From: Oscillospiraceae bacterium | GTDB taxonomy: Bacteria; Bacillota; Clostridia; Lachnospirales; Lachnospiraceae | Direction of reading: 5' to 3' | DNA length: 64,000 nt | NCBI GenBank assembly: GCA_021771715.1 | Contig: JAETOO010000015.1 | Span: 1 to 64,000 of the forward strand | In this document: positions 17,180 through 27,498 of the stretch, one piece after another | How positions within the stretch are numbered: position 1 is the stretch's first letter | Layout: each line of letters starts with the position of its first letter | Notes under the pieces: model-generated | Database searches by the model: none | Seen by the model: the letters and a program-made list of their open reading frames with translations, nothing else | Told to the model about the DNA's origin: nothing | Program-made: the position numbers and the translations under genes

Positions 17180-18058
17180 TCATTCTGCCGCTTCCCCGTA
17201 CCCGGAGAAGATCTGCGCGATCGGCGAGTCGCTCGAGAGCACCACCGTCTTGTCGCCGCCCTGCATGGACTCGCGCAGCGCGTCGAGGCTGCGGACGAAG
17301 GAGTAGAAATCCTGCTTGTCCGGCGTGTCATACGCCTCGGAGAGGATGCGCATATACTCCGCCTCACCCTCGGCAATCAGGATCTCGGCCTGCTTTTTCG
17401 CCTCGGAGATGCTGATCGCGATCTCCTTGTCCGTCGTGTTGCGGATCACCTGCGCCTCAGAATTTCCCTGCGCCGTGTACGTCGCCGCGATGTTGTCGCG
17501 CTCCGAGATCATCCGCTCGTAGACCGCCTCCTTGTTGTCATCCGGCAGATCGAGCTGCTTTGTCTCGAACAGGGTGAGGGTGATGCCGTACTGCTCCATC
17601 GTATCACCGAGCTTCGCCGTCACGTACTCGGAGAGCTCCCCGTCGCGCGCCGTGATCACCTCGTCCTGGTTCATGCTGCTGACCACATTTTTCAGGGCAT
17701 TGTAGACCGCCGTGTTGATGCGGGCCTCCGCATTTGTGAGCGAGCCGTTCAGGGACTGCGCGAACTCCATCGGATCTGTGATCTTCCAGAGCACATAGCT
17801 GTCCGTGATCATCGTCTTCTTGTCGCGGGTGATGACCTCCGACGGCATCAGGTCGTAGAGCAGTGTCTGCTTCGGACACTTGTCCACCGTCTGCGCAAAC
17901 GGCAGCTTCATGCTGATCCCGGGGGCGTCGATCACCCTGCTGATCCGGCCGAACTGCCGGATGATGCTGTACTCATTTTCCGCTGTCACTACCACGCAGG
18001 AGCCGAGCACGATCAGCGCGATCACTGCAACGACTGCCGCTGTAAGTTTCTTTCTCAT
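17180..18058 (-). CDS. hflC: SPFH-domain protein HflC
   Basis: The protein is 292 residues. An N-terminal signal anchor (KLTAAVVAVIALIVLGSCVVV) is followed by an SPFH/band-7 domain (EYSIIRQFGRISRVIDAPGISMKLPF) and a long Ala/Glu-rich coiled coil (IAISISEAKKQAEILIAEGEAEY). HflC pairs with HflK in a large membrane complex that in E. coli surrounds and modulates FtsH. A strong AGGAGG precedes the start. It lies 12 bp after hflK, so the two form an operon. No ftsH is in the window. Confidence 0.93.
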   Translation of the reverse strand: MRKKLTAAVVAVIALIVLGSCVVVTAENEYSIIRQFGRISRVIDAPGISMKLPFAQTVDKCPKQTLLYDLMPSEVITRDKKTMITDSYVLWKITDPMEFAQSLNGSLTNAEARINTAVYNALKNVVSSMNQDEVITARDGELSEYVTAKLGDTMEQYGITLTLFETKQLDLPDDNKEAVYERMISERDNIAATYTAQGNSEAQVIRNTTDKEIAISISEAKKQAEILIAEGEAEYMRILSEAYDTPDKQDFYSFVRSLDALRESMQGGDKTVVLSSDSPIAQIFSGYGEAAE

Positions 18059-18070
18059 CTGCCCATCCTC

Positions 18071-19048
18071 CTATTCTTCTGTCCCGCTCTGTGCTTCCTT
18101 GCTGCTCCCGCCTGACATCGTGTCGGTGAAGGAGTCGAGCGGCAGTACCTTCTCCACCCCGTCCCCGTCGTCGATGATCACCTTCATGTCGGGCAGCACA
18201 GCCTCCATCGCCTCGAAGAACATCCGCTGCTTCGTGACGACCGGATTCTTCTCGTACTCCTCGTACATCGACTGGAAGCGGGCGACCTGCGCCTCGGCCT
18301 CATTGATCCGCGTCTGCTTCTGCGCCTCGGCATTCTTCACAATCTCGTCGGCCTGGGCCTCCGCCTCGGGCAGTTTCTGGTTGCGGTACTTGTTCGCGTT
18401 GTTGATCGCGGTCTCCTTCCCCTGCTTCGCCGTCTCCACCGCCTTGAAGGCCTGCATGACCTCCTGTGTGGGCGGCTCGGAATCCTGGATCGTGATGTTC
18501 ACCAGCGCCAGGCCGATGTCCTCCTGCTCGAGCCGCCTCAGAATCGTCTCCTTGATCTCCGCCTGGATCTCCGTCTTCCCGGTCGTGAGCACGCTGTCCA
18601 CGTCATAGCTGCCGATCACGTTGCGGATCGAGCTCTGCGCGATATTTTTCAGAATATTCTCCGGCATGCTCGACGCGTACAGGTAGCGCACCGGGTCGGC
18701 GATCCGGTACTCGACAAAGAAATCCACGTCGATGAAATTGTAGTCCGACGTGATCATGACCGCCTCGGCGTCCACCGTCTCATTCGTCGACTGGTTGTAG
18801 CCGATCGCAAAGCCCTGGATCGTCGTGTTCACCTTATGTACCTGCTGGATCAGCGGGATCTTGAAGTGAAGCCCCTTCTCCGTGACCGCCTGCGCCTTGC
18901 CGAACGTCACCAGCACCGCCTGCTCCTGCTCCTCGATCTGGTACCACGAGCCCGTCATCACAACGAGCGCCGCCGCCAGCACCAGAACGCCCAGGGCAAT
19001 CCACCGGGCGTGCCGGATCAGCTTCCATTTGTCCACATTCGTATTCAC
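18071..19048 (-). CDS. hflK: SPFH-domain protein HflK
   Basis: The protein is 325 residues from a GTG start at 19048, chosen because AGGAGG lies 6 bases upstream; no ATG in frame is better placed. One TM segment (WIALGVLVLAAALVVMTGSW) leads into an SPFH domain (YQIEEQEQAVLVTFGKAQAV, LHFKIPLIQQVHKVN) and a coiled coil rich in Ala/Glu/Gln. It forms the partner subunit of HflC. The N-terminal Gly/Pro-rich tail of E. coli HflK is absent, as is usual in Firmicutes. Confidence 0.92.
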   Translation of the reverse strand: MNTNVDKWKLIRHARWIALGVLVLAAALVVMTGSWYQIEEQEQAVLVTFGKAQAVTEKGLHFKIPLIQQVHKVNTTIQGFAIGYNQSTNETVDAEAVMITSDYNFIDVDFFVEYRIADPVRYLYASSMPENILKNIAQSSIRNVIGSYDVDSVLTTGKTEIQAEIKETILRRLEQEDIGLALVNITIQDSEPPTQEVMQAFKAVETAKQGKETAINNANKYRNQKLPEAEAQADEIVKNAEAQKQTRINEAEAQVARFQSMYEEYEKNPVVTKQRMFFEAMEAVLPDMKVIIDDGDGVEKVLPLDSFTDTMSGGSSKEAQSGTEE

Positions 19049-19125
19049 ACCGTTCCTCCTTCTTCCTTGGCCGTACGGCCGGACCGTCCGACCGCGCAGC
19101 ATGATTGTCCCTGCGGGACCCACGC

Positions 19126-19197
19126 AAAAAGCCGTCAGACACTTTTTGATATGAACGCATCATACACGAAAACCATGCATTCGTAAAGTGCCTGACG
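19126..19197 (-). terminator. Inverted repeat flanking the hflK promoter, possible read-through terminator
   Basis: Arms at 19133-19142 and 19188-19197 match at 9 of 10 positions and enclose about 45 bases that hold the hflK -35 and -10. On the minus strand the inner arm is followed by GGCTTTTTG. Only transcripts coming from the upstream GH43 operon would carry both arms, so it could terminate read-through without affecting hflK. It could also be an operator. Confidence 0.4.
19159..19187 (-). promoter_or_regulatory. Predicted hflKC promoter
   Basis: On the minus strand: TTTACG (19182-19187), a 17-bp spacer, then TATGAT (19159-19164), about 110 bp upstream of the hflK GTG. Confidence 0.6.
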
Positions 19198-19263
19198 ACT
19201 AAATTCTGGCTGATAAATCTTAAATTTTTCTGAAAACTATTCCACCCGTTTTAGGCGCTTCTG

Positions 19264-20787
19264 TCAAATGGATGCAGCATCCATCCCCTTTTCATACACA
19301 AACCGTTCAAACACAGCCGTTCCTCCTCCCGTTTCCTGTGCCAGCGCAAACAGACCGAAGCGGTTTCCTGTAAAATGCTTTAATAAGTATTTCATCTGAT
19401 GCATCCCGCCAAGCGGTATCCAGCCATCCTCTCCCCGATAGAAAAAAGCAGCCTGATCTCTCAGCTCCCGAAAATCCATGCTGACTCGTACCGTTGCCCG
19501 GCTCTCCCGCCAGGGAATGACAGCCTTCACCTCTGCCTCTTCCTTCTCCCGCATGCAGACGATCAGCTCATACCCTTCCTGAAGCCTCTTGATGCCGATA
19601 TACGCCCAGTGATACTGAAGTATGCACAACCCTGCAACATCCCCCGGCCTCAGTCTGGAGCCGTCAATCGTCACATGCGCGCTGCACGCAGGAAACAGTG
19701 CCCGCTGTGTCAATATATTTCTAACCAGCGTCAGGTCGCCTTCTACCTTCCCCGTCGTCAGCATCAGCCGGCCGCCCGCCATCGCCCAGCGGTTCGGATC
19801 CGGCAGATGATTCCACTCCCAAACATCCTTGAGCCGATCTCCGTCAAAAGCATCGCTGTCAATCAACGGCGCATAGCTGTAGTCCGGGCGTGTGCTCCGG
19901 CTCTCCACCGTAAGCGGCGCCCGGCCATCCTTCCCAAGAACAGGAAGCCCGCTCTCCCATTTCACCGGAAGCAGCACCGGGATCCGCCCGCAGGCTCCCC
20001 GGTCCTGGAACAGGATCGCATACCAGTCTCCGTCCGGCGTATCCACAATCCCTCCCTGCGCGATTCCCTGATTAAAAAATCCCAGATCGTCGTTGAACAC
20101 GATTCCGCCTGTAAAGGGTCCCTCGAGGCTGTCACTGACCAGACAAGTCTCCACTCTCCGCCACTCCTCTCTGAGCGAATGGATGAGAAAAAGGTAATAC
20201 CTGCCATTTAAATGATAGATGTGCGTCCCTTCATACGGCAGCTGCCGGGAAGCTCCATAGTCCGCCAACACCCTGTGCAGTCCATTCTTTTTCGGCGCAG
20301 TCAGTTCCTCATTCAGCTCGGTCAGGTAAATCACCCGATGACCATATGCGATATACGTTCTTCCGTCATCATCAAACAACAAAGAACAGTCCGGATAAAA
20401 GCCCTCTATATAATTGCGCTTCCAGGGCCCCTCTATTCTCTGCGCACGGTAGAGATACGTGCGATGCGTATCATTTGCGACAAAGCAGACATAGAAGATT
20501 CCCTCATGGTAGCGAAGGCTCGCGGCCCACATTCCGGAGCTATAGACACCCTTTCCGTCTTCGAGCCGCCATCCCTCATTGTCTTCCAGCTCATCGTAAA
20601 TGCGCGCGGCATACTCCCAGTGAATCAGATCATACGATCTCAGAATCACTCCGCCCGGAAGAAAATACATCGTGGTGCTTACCATATAATAAACCTCTCC
20701 CACCCGGATCACATCCACATCCGGGAAGTCCAGATTCAGCAGCGGATTCCTCCCTGTCACAAGTCCGTTTTTTTCTGTCCCGCTCAA
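19264..20787 (-). CDS. GH43 family glycoside hydrolase (arabinosidase/xylosidase type), cytoplasmic
   Basis: The protein is 507 residues from TTG at 20787, chosen because a strong GAGGAGGGG site lies 8-11 bases upstream; a GTG at 20853 would add 22 residues but has no clear site. The five-bladed propeller motifs are visible: base Asp in LDFPDVDVIRVG, second Asp in GFYPDCSLLFDDDG, and acid Glu in PYEGTHIYHLNG. Residues past ~330 form the beta-sandwich often fused to GH43 xylosidases/arabinofuranosidases. There is no signal peptide, so it acts inside the cell on imported oligosaccharides. It is the last gene of the arabinan operon, 84 bp after GH51. Confidence 0.88.
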   Translation of the reverse strand: MSGTEKNGLVTGRNPLLNLDFPDVDVIRVGEVYYMVSTTMYFLPGGVILRSYDLIHWEYAARIYDELEDNEGWRLEDGKGVYSSGMWAASLRYHEGIFYVCFVANDTHRTYLYRAQRIEGPWKRNYIEGFYPDCSLLFDDDGRTYIAYGHRVIYLTELNEELTAPKKNGLHRVLADYGASRQLPYEGTHIYHLNGRYYLFLIHSLREEWRRVETCLVSDSLEGPFTGGIVFNDDLGFFNQGIAQGGIVDTPDGDWYAILFQDRGACGRIPVLLPVKWESGLPVLGKDGRAPLTVESRSTRPDYSYAPLIDSDAFDGDRLKDVWEWNHLPDPNRWAMAGGRLMLTTGKVEGDLTLVRNILTQRALFPACSAHVTIDGSRLRPGDVAGLCILQYHWAYIGIKRLQEGYELIVCMREKEEAEVKAVIPWRESRATVRVSMDFRELRDQAAFFYRGEDGWIPLGGMHQMKYLLKHFTGNRFGLFALAQETGGGTAVFERFVYEKGMDAASI

Positions 20788-20871
20788 GCTGCTCCCCTCC
20801 TCGTTACAGTTCAGCCAGGACTTTGCACCCAGCTGCAAAGTCCGTGAAAACACGTAAGATTCCGTCCCCTG

Positions 20872-22386
<1,515 letters not shown>

Positions 22387-23736
22387 TCAATCCCCTCCTT
22401 CTCTTCCTCTCTCCAGCTTTCTCAGCCAGATACGGCTGTTCCAGCGCCGCATCAAAAGTACACATCGGATCAATTCCTCCATGCCAAACGCGATCCAGCA
22501 CCCGGTCAGTCCCATACCAAGCTGTACGCCCAGGACCCAGGAAAACAAAATAGAACAGCACCACGGGGTCACCAGAGAAATTACCATCGGGACACGCACA
22601 TCAGAGACCGCCCGCAAAGAGCTCTGCTCCACATGATTCACTCCCCGCCCGATCTCCACGAAAATATCAAGGAGCATCACCGCGGATGCCTGCGCAAGAA
22701 TCGCCGGATCATCCGTAAACAGCCCGAGAAGCTGATACCGGAACAGCATCGCGACAAGCGACAGCGTCCCGTTCGAACACACCGTGATCCTCAGGCTCTT
22801 CCGGTTGATCCGAATCGCCTCCTTATAATCTCCGGCCCCCACACTGTGGCCAATCAGAATTCCCGCCGCGCTGCTCAGCGCCATGCCGAGCAGATAGACA
22901 TAGTGGACAATATTCTGCACATAAATCTTTGATGAGATCGCCGCCGCGCCGAGCGTGGCGAGAATCGCCGTCGTCACCGTCTGGGACAGATTATAGGAAA
23001 GTGTCTCCACCCCTGCCGGCAGTGCAATATGCAGAATCGGTTTTACCATAGACAGCGACGGCCGCAGAAACCGTCTCCAATGATCCGCAAGCTTCAACCG
23101 CATAAACAGCAGTACCATCAGCGCCATTGCGCACACCTCGCTAATCACGCGCATCCATGCCACACCGGCAGAGCCGGATACAGGCAGCGGAAACGGACGG
23201 AATACCACAAGACAGCCGCCGATCGCATTCAGCACATTGACAAACACGGATACATACAGTCCGTACCGCGGCTTTCCGTAGCTGCGGACAATGCCGGACA
23301 GTGCCGTCGTGATCGCCAGGAACACTCCTGAGAGTGACAGGATGCGAAGATACACGGTCGATTCCGCCTGAAGCGCTTCTTCCACCTGCATCAGCGAAAT
23401 CAAGCAAGGAGCAAACAGGAAAAAGATTCCTCCAAAGATCACGCCGAAACCTGCAATCAGGTACAATGCCGTAGCGCTGGCTGCAACGGCATCCTCCTCT
23501 TTTCTTGCTCCCAGCGTCTGACAGATCACAACTACCGCACCGTTTACACAGACGCTGAACACGGTATTTCCCAGATTAAAAATCTGGGTCGCCACGCCGA
23601 CTGCTGCCACCGAATCATCAGACAGCGCACTCAGGACATATACGTTCACCGTGCTCATCAGATTTTTCAATACTGTCTCCAAAAAAATCGGAAGAAACAG
23701 CGAGAATAACGTCAGCTTTTTCCGGTCACTGCGCAA
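22387..23736 (-). CDS. MATE-family transporter inside the arabinan operon
   Basis: The protein is 449 residues with about twelve hydrophobic helices. The halves have the MATE signature (FLPIFLETVLKNLMSTVNVYVLSALSDDSVAAVGVATQI in the first half, ALPAGVETLSYNLSQTVTTAILATLGAAAISSKIYV in the second). The start codon is TTG at 23736, overlapping the preceding GH51 gene by 11 bp; GAGG lies 8 bases upstream. Most MATE proteins exchange drugs or metabolites for Na+ or H+. Being tightly embedded between GH51 genes, it may export arabinose or a by-product, but this is speculation. Confidence 0.85.
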   Translation of the reverse strand: MRSDRKKLTLFSLFLPIFLETVLKNLMSTVNVYVLSALSDDSVAAVGVATQIFNLGNTVFSVCVNGAVVVICQTLGARKEEDAVAASATALYLIAGFGVIFGGIFFLFAPCLISLMQVEEALQAESTVYLRILSLSGVFLAITTALSGIVRSYGKPRYGLYVSVFVNVLNAIGGCLVVFRPFPLPVSGSAGVAWMRVISEVCAMALMVLLFMRLKLADHWRRFLRPSLSMVKPILHIALPAGVETLSYNLSQTVTTAILATLGAAAISSKIYVQNIVHYVYLLGMALSSAAGILIGHSVGAGDYKEAIRINRKSLRITVCSNGTLSLVAMLFRYQLLGLFTDDPAILAQASAVMLLDIFVEIGRGVNHVEQSSLRAVSDVRVPMVISLVTPWCCSILFSWVLGVQLGMGLTGCWIAFGMEELIRCVLLMRRWNSRIWLRKLERGREGGD

Positions 23737-25204
23737 GTGTCAGCCTCAGAGCCGTCACGCTCTTGGCTGGCAGCAAAATCCGGCAGCCACTTTCCGTTGT
23801 CTCTACCTGATCGAAGGGAACCGGGTGAAGCCGGTCCGGATCCTCAAACGTGTTGTGTGCATCCCAGATGGAATCCGTCAGCACGCGCCCCTCACAGAGC
23901 CTCGCCGGAGCTCCCGCCTCCACGTCCAGCCAGACATCGCAGTATGGATCACAGTTGCCGAGCGTCACAAACAGTTCGTCCGACTGATGACGGCTGACCG
24001 ATGCAGTCAGTGCCTGCACCGTATGGCCATGATACGCATACAGCGGCGATCTCAGGTTTATCGCTACCCGTTCCGCCTGATGATGCGGCCGAAACATCTC
24101 CATCACATGGTAGGTCGGGGTTTTAATCATCTGCGGTCCTTTCGTCAGCAGCACCGCCTGAATCACGTTGACCGTCTGTGCGAGGTTCGCCATATGTACC
24201 CGGTCATTGTGCTCATTAAATGCATTCAGATGAATGCAGGCGACCAGCGCGTCCAGCAAGGTATTCTGCTGTTCCAGGAATCTCGGATTCGTCCCCTCTT
24301 CCTGTTCAAAGGATGTCCCCCACTCATCCACAATCAGCCCAATCCGTTTCCGCGGATCATAGCGGCTCATCACACGGTCCTGATCCGTGAGGAACTGATC
24401 CATCTTCCAGGCAAGCTCCATATGATCAAACCAGAAATCCTCGCCAAAGCCGGTCGCCCGTCCGCGATGCGGCTCTCTCTGCGTGTAATAGTGCAGACTC
24501 ATGCCATCTATCATGTCTCCTGCCCGCTCCAGCAGCACCTCCGTCCAGTGGGTATCCCCGCCGTAAGGGCCGCAAGCCACCTTGTAAAACGGCTCCTTCG
24601 CAAAGCTGCGGCAATAACACGCATATCTCCGAAACTCATCTGCATAGTATTCCGGGCGCATCTTTCCGCCCCCGCCCCATGCCTCATTTCCGATCCCGAT
24701 ATACTTCAGTTTCCAGGGGTTTTCCCTTCCGTTCGCGCGGCGAAGCTTTGTCATTCTTGAATCGCCGTCATACGTCAGATACTCAATCCAGTCTGCCATC
24801 TCCTGAATCGAGCCGCTTCCCATATTCACTGCGAGATACGGCTCACAGCCAAGCAGCTCACAGAGCCGGAAATACTCGTGGGTTCCAAACTGATTGCTCT
24901 CCGCATTTCCTCCCCAGAATACATTGACAATCGGCTGGCGCTCCTGCCTCGGCCCGACGCCGTCCCTCCAGTGATACGTATCTGCAAAGAGTCCTCCCGG
25001 CCACCGCAGCACCGGAATGCCAAGTCCTCTGAGTGCCTCAATCACATCGGTCCGGATTCCCTCAATGTTCGGTATTTCCGAATCCTCTCCGACCCAGGTT
25101 CCCTCATAGATACACCGGCCAAGGTGCTCAGAGAAATAGCCGTAAAGCCGTTTGCTGATCGTCCCCATTCCCTGCTCAGTATGAATTGTCAGTCTTGCTT
25201 CCAT
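23726..25204 (-). CDS. Alpha-L-arabinofuranosidase, GH51, copy 2
   Basis: The protein is 492 residues. Acid/base E174 lies in GIGNEAWGGGG and nucleophile E294 in LIVDEWGTS. The family's substrate-site motif RWPGGLFADTYHWRDGVGP is present. There is no signal peptide. It is clearly closer to copy 3 than to copy 1 (shared SEHLGRCIYEG, FGTHEY, WPGG, HNTFEDP motifs). GGAGGG precedes the ATG. The divergence from copy 1 suggests a different linkage preference, for example 1,2/1,3 side chains against 1,5 backbone ends. Confidence 0.93.
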   Translation of the reverse strand: MEARLTIHTEQGMGTISKRLYGYFSEHLGRCIYEGTWVGEDSEIPNIEGIRTDVIEALRGLGIPVLRWPGGLFADTYHWRDGVGPRQERQPIVNVFWGGNAESNQFGTHEYFRLCELLGCEPYLAVNMGSGSIQEMADWIEYLTYDGDSRMTKLRRANGRENPWKLKYIGIGNEAWGGGGKMRPEYYADEFRRYACYCRSFAKEPFYKVACGPYGGDTHWTEVLLERAGDMIDGMSLHYYTQREPHRGRATGFGEDFWFDHMELAWKMDQFLTDQDRVMSRYDPRKRIGLIVDEWGTSFEQEEGTNPRFLEQQNTLLDALVACIHLNAFNEHNDRVHMANLAQTVNVIQAVLLTKGPQMIKTPTYHVMEMFRPHHQAERVAINLRSPLYAYHGHTVQALTASVSRHQSDELFVTLGNCDPYCDVWLDVEAGAPARLCEGRVLTDSIWDAHNTFEDPDRLHPVPFDQVETTESGCRILLPAKSVTALRLTLAQ

Positions 25205-25234
25205 CGTGTCGCTCCCTCCTGTGCTCCGGCTTTC

Positions 25235-26734
25235 CTATACGTTTCTGGTGATGTGCAGCGCCGTCACAGAGCACGGCGGCAATACCAGATGCACATTTTC
25301 TCCGTCTGTCCCGACCGCTTCAAGCTCATACGGCACAACCCGCTTCGGATCCTCAAACGTGTTGTGCTCCTTCATGCCCGCCTTCATCTGCTGCGCCCTG
25401 ACCTCGCCGCATCCGCCTCCGACGATCTTCATCTGAAGCGGAATCTCACGGTGCAAAGACAGATTGCACAGGGTAACCACCAGATTGCCATCCTCATCGA
25501 TCGAGGCGGATTCCGAAAGATCCGGATGGTGGCTCCGCTCATCTCCCGCCTCTTCCTTCTCCACATGGCTGTACACCAGCTGATTGTCCATATGGTCCTT
25601 GTACAGATCAAAGATATAGTATGTCGGAGTCAGCAGCAGTTCCTCCTCCCTGGTCAGAATCACGGAATGAATGACATTGACCGTCTGTGCGATATTGGCC
25701 ATCGTAAGTCTCCTCGCATGGCTGTTAAACAGATTCAAATGGATCCCTGCCACCAGTGCATCCATCATGGAGTTCTGCTGGTAATGCGACCGGATGCCAT
25801 AGCCCTCCTCCGGCGCGTGGCCCGCTCCCCACTCGTCGATACACAGATCAATGGTTCCCTCCGGATCATAGCGATCCATCAGCATCTCATTTTCCGATAT
25901 CACGCGATCCAGTCTCAGCGCATCCTTCATATATGCGTGGTAGACCTCCTCCGGGAACTCCGTCGCGCCAAAGCGCCCCAGCCCGCTCTCCCTCGTATCT
26001 GTATAGTGGTGAATCGAGATGGCATTCACGCCCTTCCCCAGCTTGAGAAGGGTCTCCGTCCATTCCCAGTCTTTGGAGCAAAACGCGCTCGACGGTCCGC
26101 AAGCCACCTTATACGGAACCGTGTCTCCGTACGAAATGACAAAGGTCTGATATTTGTTGAATTCATTCGTATAATACTGGCTGTTCATATTTCCGCCGCT
26201 GACCCAGCTCTCATTTCCAATGCCCCAGAATTTGACATTCCACGGTTTCTCGCGTCCGTTTTTTCTGCGCAGCCGCACCATCGGGGAATCTCCATCCGCG
26301 TTCACGTACTCCACCCAGTCTTTTGCTTCCTTCACCGTGCCGCTCGCCACATTCAGTGCGATATACGGCTCACATCCCACCAGCTCACAAAATTCCAGAA
26401 ATTCATGTGTTCCAAAGGTGTTTGGCTCATCCACGGCTCCCCAATGATAATTTACATCCCTGGGCCGCTCTTCCTTCGGCCCGATTCCGTCCATCCAGTG
26501 ATACCGGTCCGAAAAGTCACCGCCCGGCCACCGGATAATCGGCAGTCGAATCCGGCGCAGCGCCTCCACAATATCCTTGCGTATCCCGTGAATATTCTCA
26601 ATCGCAGAATCCTCCCCCACATAAATTCCATCGTAGATACACCTTCCAAGGTGCTCCGCGAAGCTTCCATACAGATTCCGGTGAATCACAGCCTTTCTGT
26701 CATACGGATTAATCACATACATTCTTTCGTCCAT
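25235..26734 (-). CDS. Alpha-L-arabinofuranosidase, GH51, copy 3
   Basis: The protein is 499 residues. Acid/base E175 lies in GIGNESWVSGG and nucleophile E301 in LCIDEWGAGH. It shares IRWPGGDFSDRYHWMDGIGP and SEH/AEHLGRCIYDG motifs with copy 2, so the two probably arose by tandem duplication and then diverged. There is no signal peptide. AGGAGGAGCAG precedes the ATG at 26734. It sits 30 bp upstream of copy 2 and 11 bp after the dehydrogenase-like gene. Confidence 0.93.
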   Translation of the reverse strand: MDERMYVINPYDRKAVIHRNLYGSFAEHLGRCIYDGIYVGEDSAIENIHGIRKDIVEALRRIRLPIIRWPGGDFSDRYHWMDGIGPKEERPRDVNYHWGAVDEPNTFGTHEFLEFCELVGCEPYIALNVASGTVKEAKDWVEYVNADGDSPMVRLRRKNGREKPWNVKFWGIGNESWVSGGNMNSQYYTNEFNKYQTFVISYGDTVPYKVACGPSSAFCSKDWEWTETLLKLGKGVNAISIHHYTDTRESGLGRFGATEFPEEVYHAYMKDALRLDRVISENEMLMDRYDPEGTIDLCIDEWGAGHAPEEGYGIRSHYQQNSMMDALVAGIHLNLFNSHARRLTMANIAQTVNVIHSVILTREEELLLTPTYYIFDLYKDHMDNQLVYSHVEKEEAGDERSHHPDLSESASIDEDGNLVVTLCNLSLHREIPLQMKIVGGGCGEVRAQQMKAGMKEHNTFEDPKRVVPYELEAVGTDGENVHLVLPPCSVTALHITRNV

Positions 26735-26745
26735 CTGCTCCTCCT

Positions 26746-27498
26746 CTATCCTTCTGCATGCTCCGAGAGAAAATGCAGCCTTGCCGGATAAAGCGGCATC
26801 TCACCTGCCTCTTCGCTGACTCCGCAGACAATCAGCGCACGGCAAAGCGCCTCAAACGCTTCCGGTTTCTTCCTGCGCAGCAGACCGTTGCAGGTCCGGA
26901 ACGCCGCGTCCATCGCCCGCTGCCTCTGGGCCGTCAGCTCCTCATCCCAGCGATATCCGGCGGCAATCGCGCCTGCCCTGCGGTACGCCGTCAGACCAGC
27001 ATAGCGCACAAGCTCCTGGATTGCTCCCAGCGCGATGCTCTCATTTGCCTCCGCAATGATCTGCGTGTCGATCACCACAGCCGCCGGCTCCGCGCCTTCT
27101 GCGCGGCACGGCCCTGACTCCGTATCTAATACGGCTGCGGAGGACGCCATTCCCAGCCCAAAGGCACAGGATGGCACCGCGATATACGGCATGCCGCTTT
27201 CTTTCGCAAGTATCTTTGTGACAGACTGCACTGCCTCGCCTCCGACTGCAATAAAATAATCGCCCTCCTCCACACTCTGCTTTCTCAGATACTCGATCGC
27301 CTGACTGTCGCAGAAAAGCTGCTCGTCATCAAACAGTACATTTCGAAACACCTTCGGTTTCTTCACCACACGGCGGAACGTGTCATCCTCCCAGACACCG
27401 ATCCCTCTCCCGGTGAGCCCCAGCTGCCGGATCAGCTCTCCGATCTTTTCCAGTGCACCGCACCCGGAGATGACCGGAGTCTGCCTGCCTGGTATCAC
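26746..27498 (-). CDS. Truncated glycerol-1-phosphate-dehydrogenase-like protein, probably inactive
   Basis: This protein of ~250 residues belongs to the Fe-alcohol/glycerol-1-phosphate dehydrogenase superfamily but ends far short of the usual 350-400. The nucleotide loop is degenerate (VGGEAVQSVTK where GGG..D..K is expected). The metal-binding Asp of GIGD/GAGD is Gln (LGAIQELVRY), and the chain stops just after SEH, where the first His ligand is expected. I chose the GTG at 27498, which overlaps the preceding stop codon as GTGA with AGGA 8 bases upstream; an ATG at 27522 is an alternative. B. subtilis carries the homologous araM in its ara operon, so this looks like a decayed or repurposed counterpart. 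Confidence 0.65.
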   Translation of the reverse strand: MIPGRQTPVISGCGALEKIGELIRQLGLTGRGIGVWEDDTFRRVVKKPKVFRNVLFDDEQLFCDSQAIEYLRKQSVEEGDYFIAVGGEAVQSVTKILAKESGMPYIAVPSCAFGLGMASSAAVLDTESGPCRAEGAEPAAVVIDTQIIAEANESIALGAIQELVRYAGLTAYRRAGAIAAGYRWDEELTAQRQRAMDAAFRTCNGLLRRKKPEAFEALCRALIVCGVSEEAGEMPLYPARLHFLSEHAEG

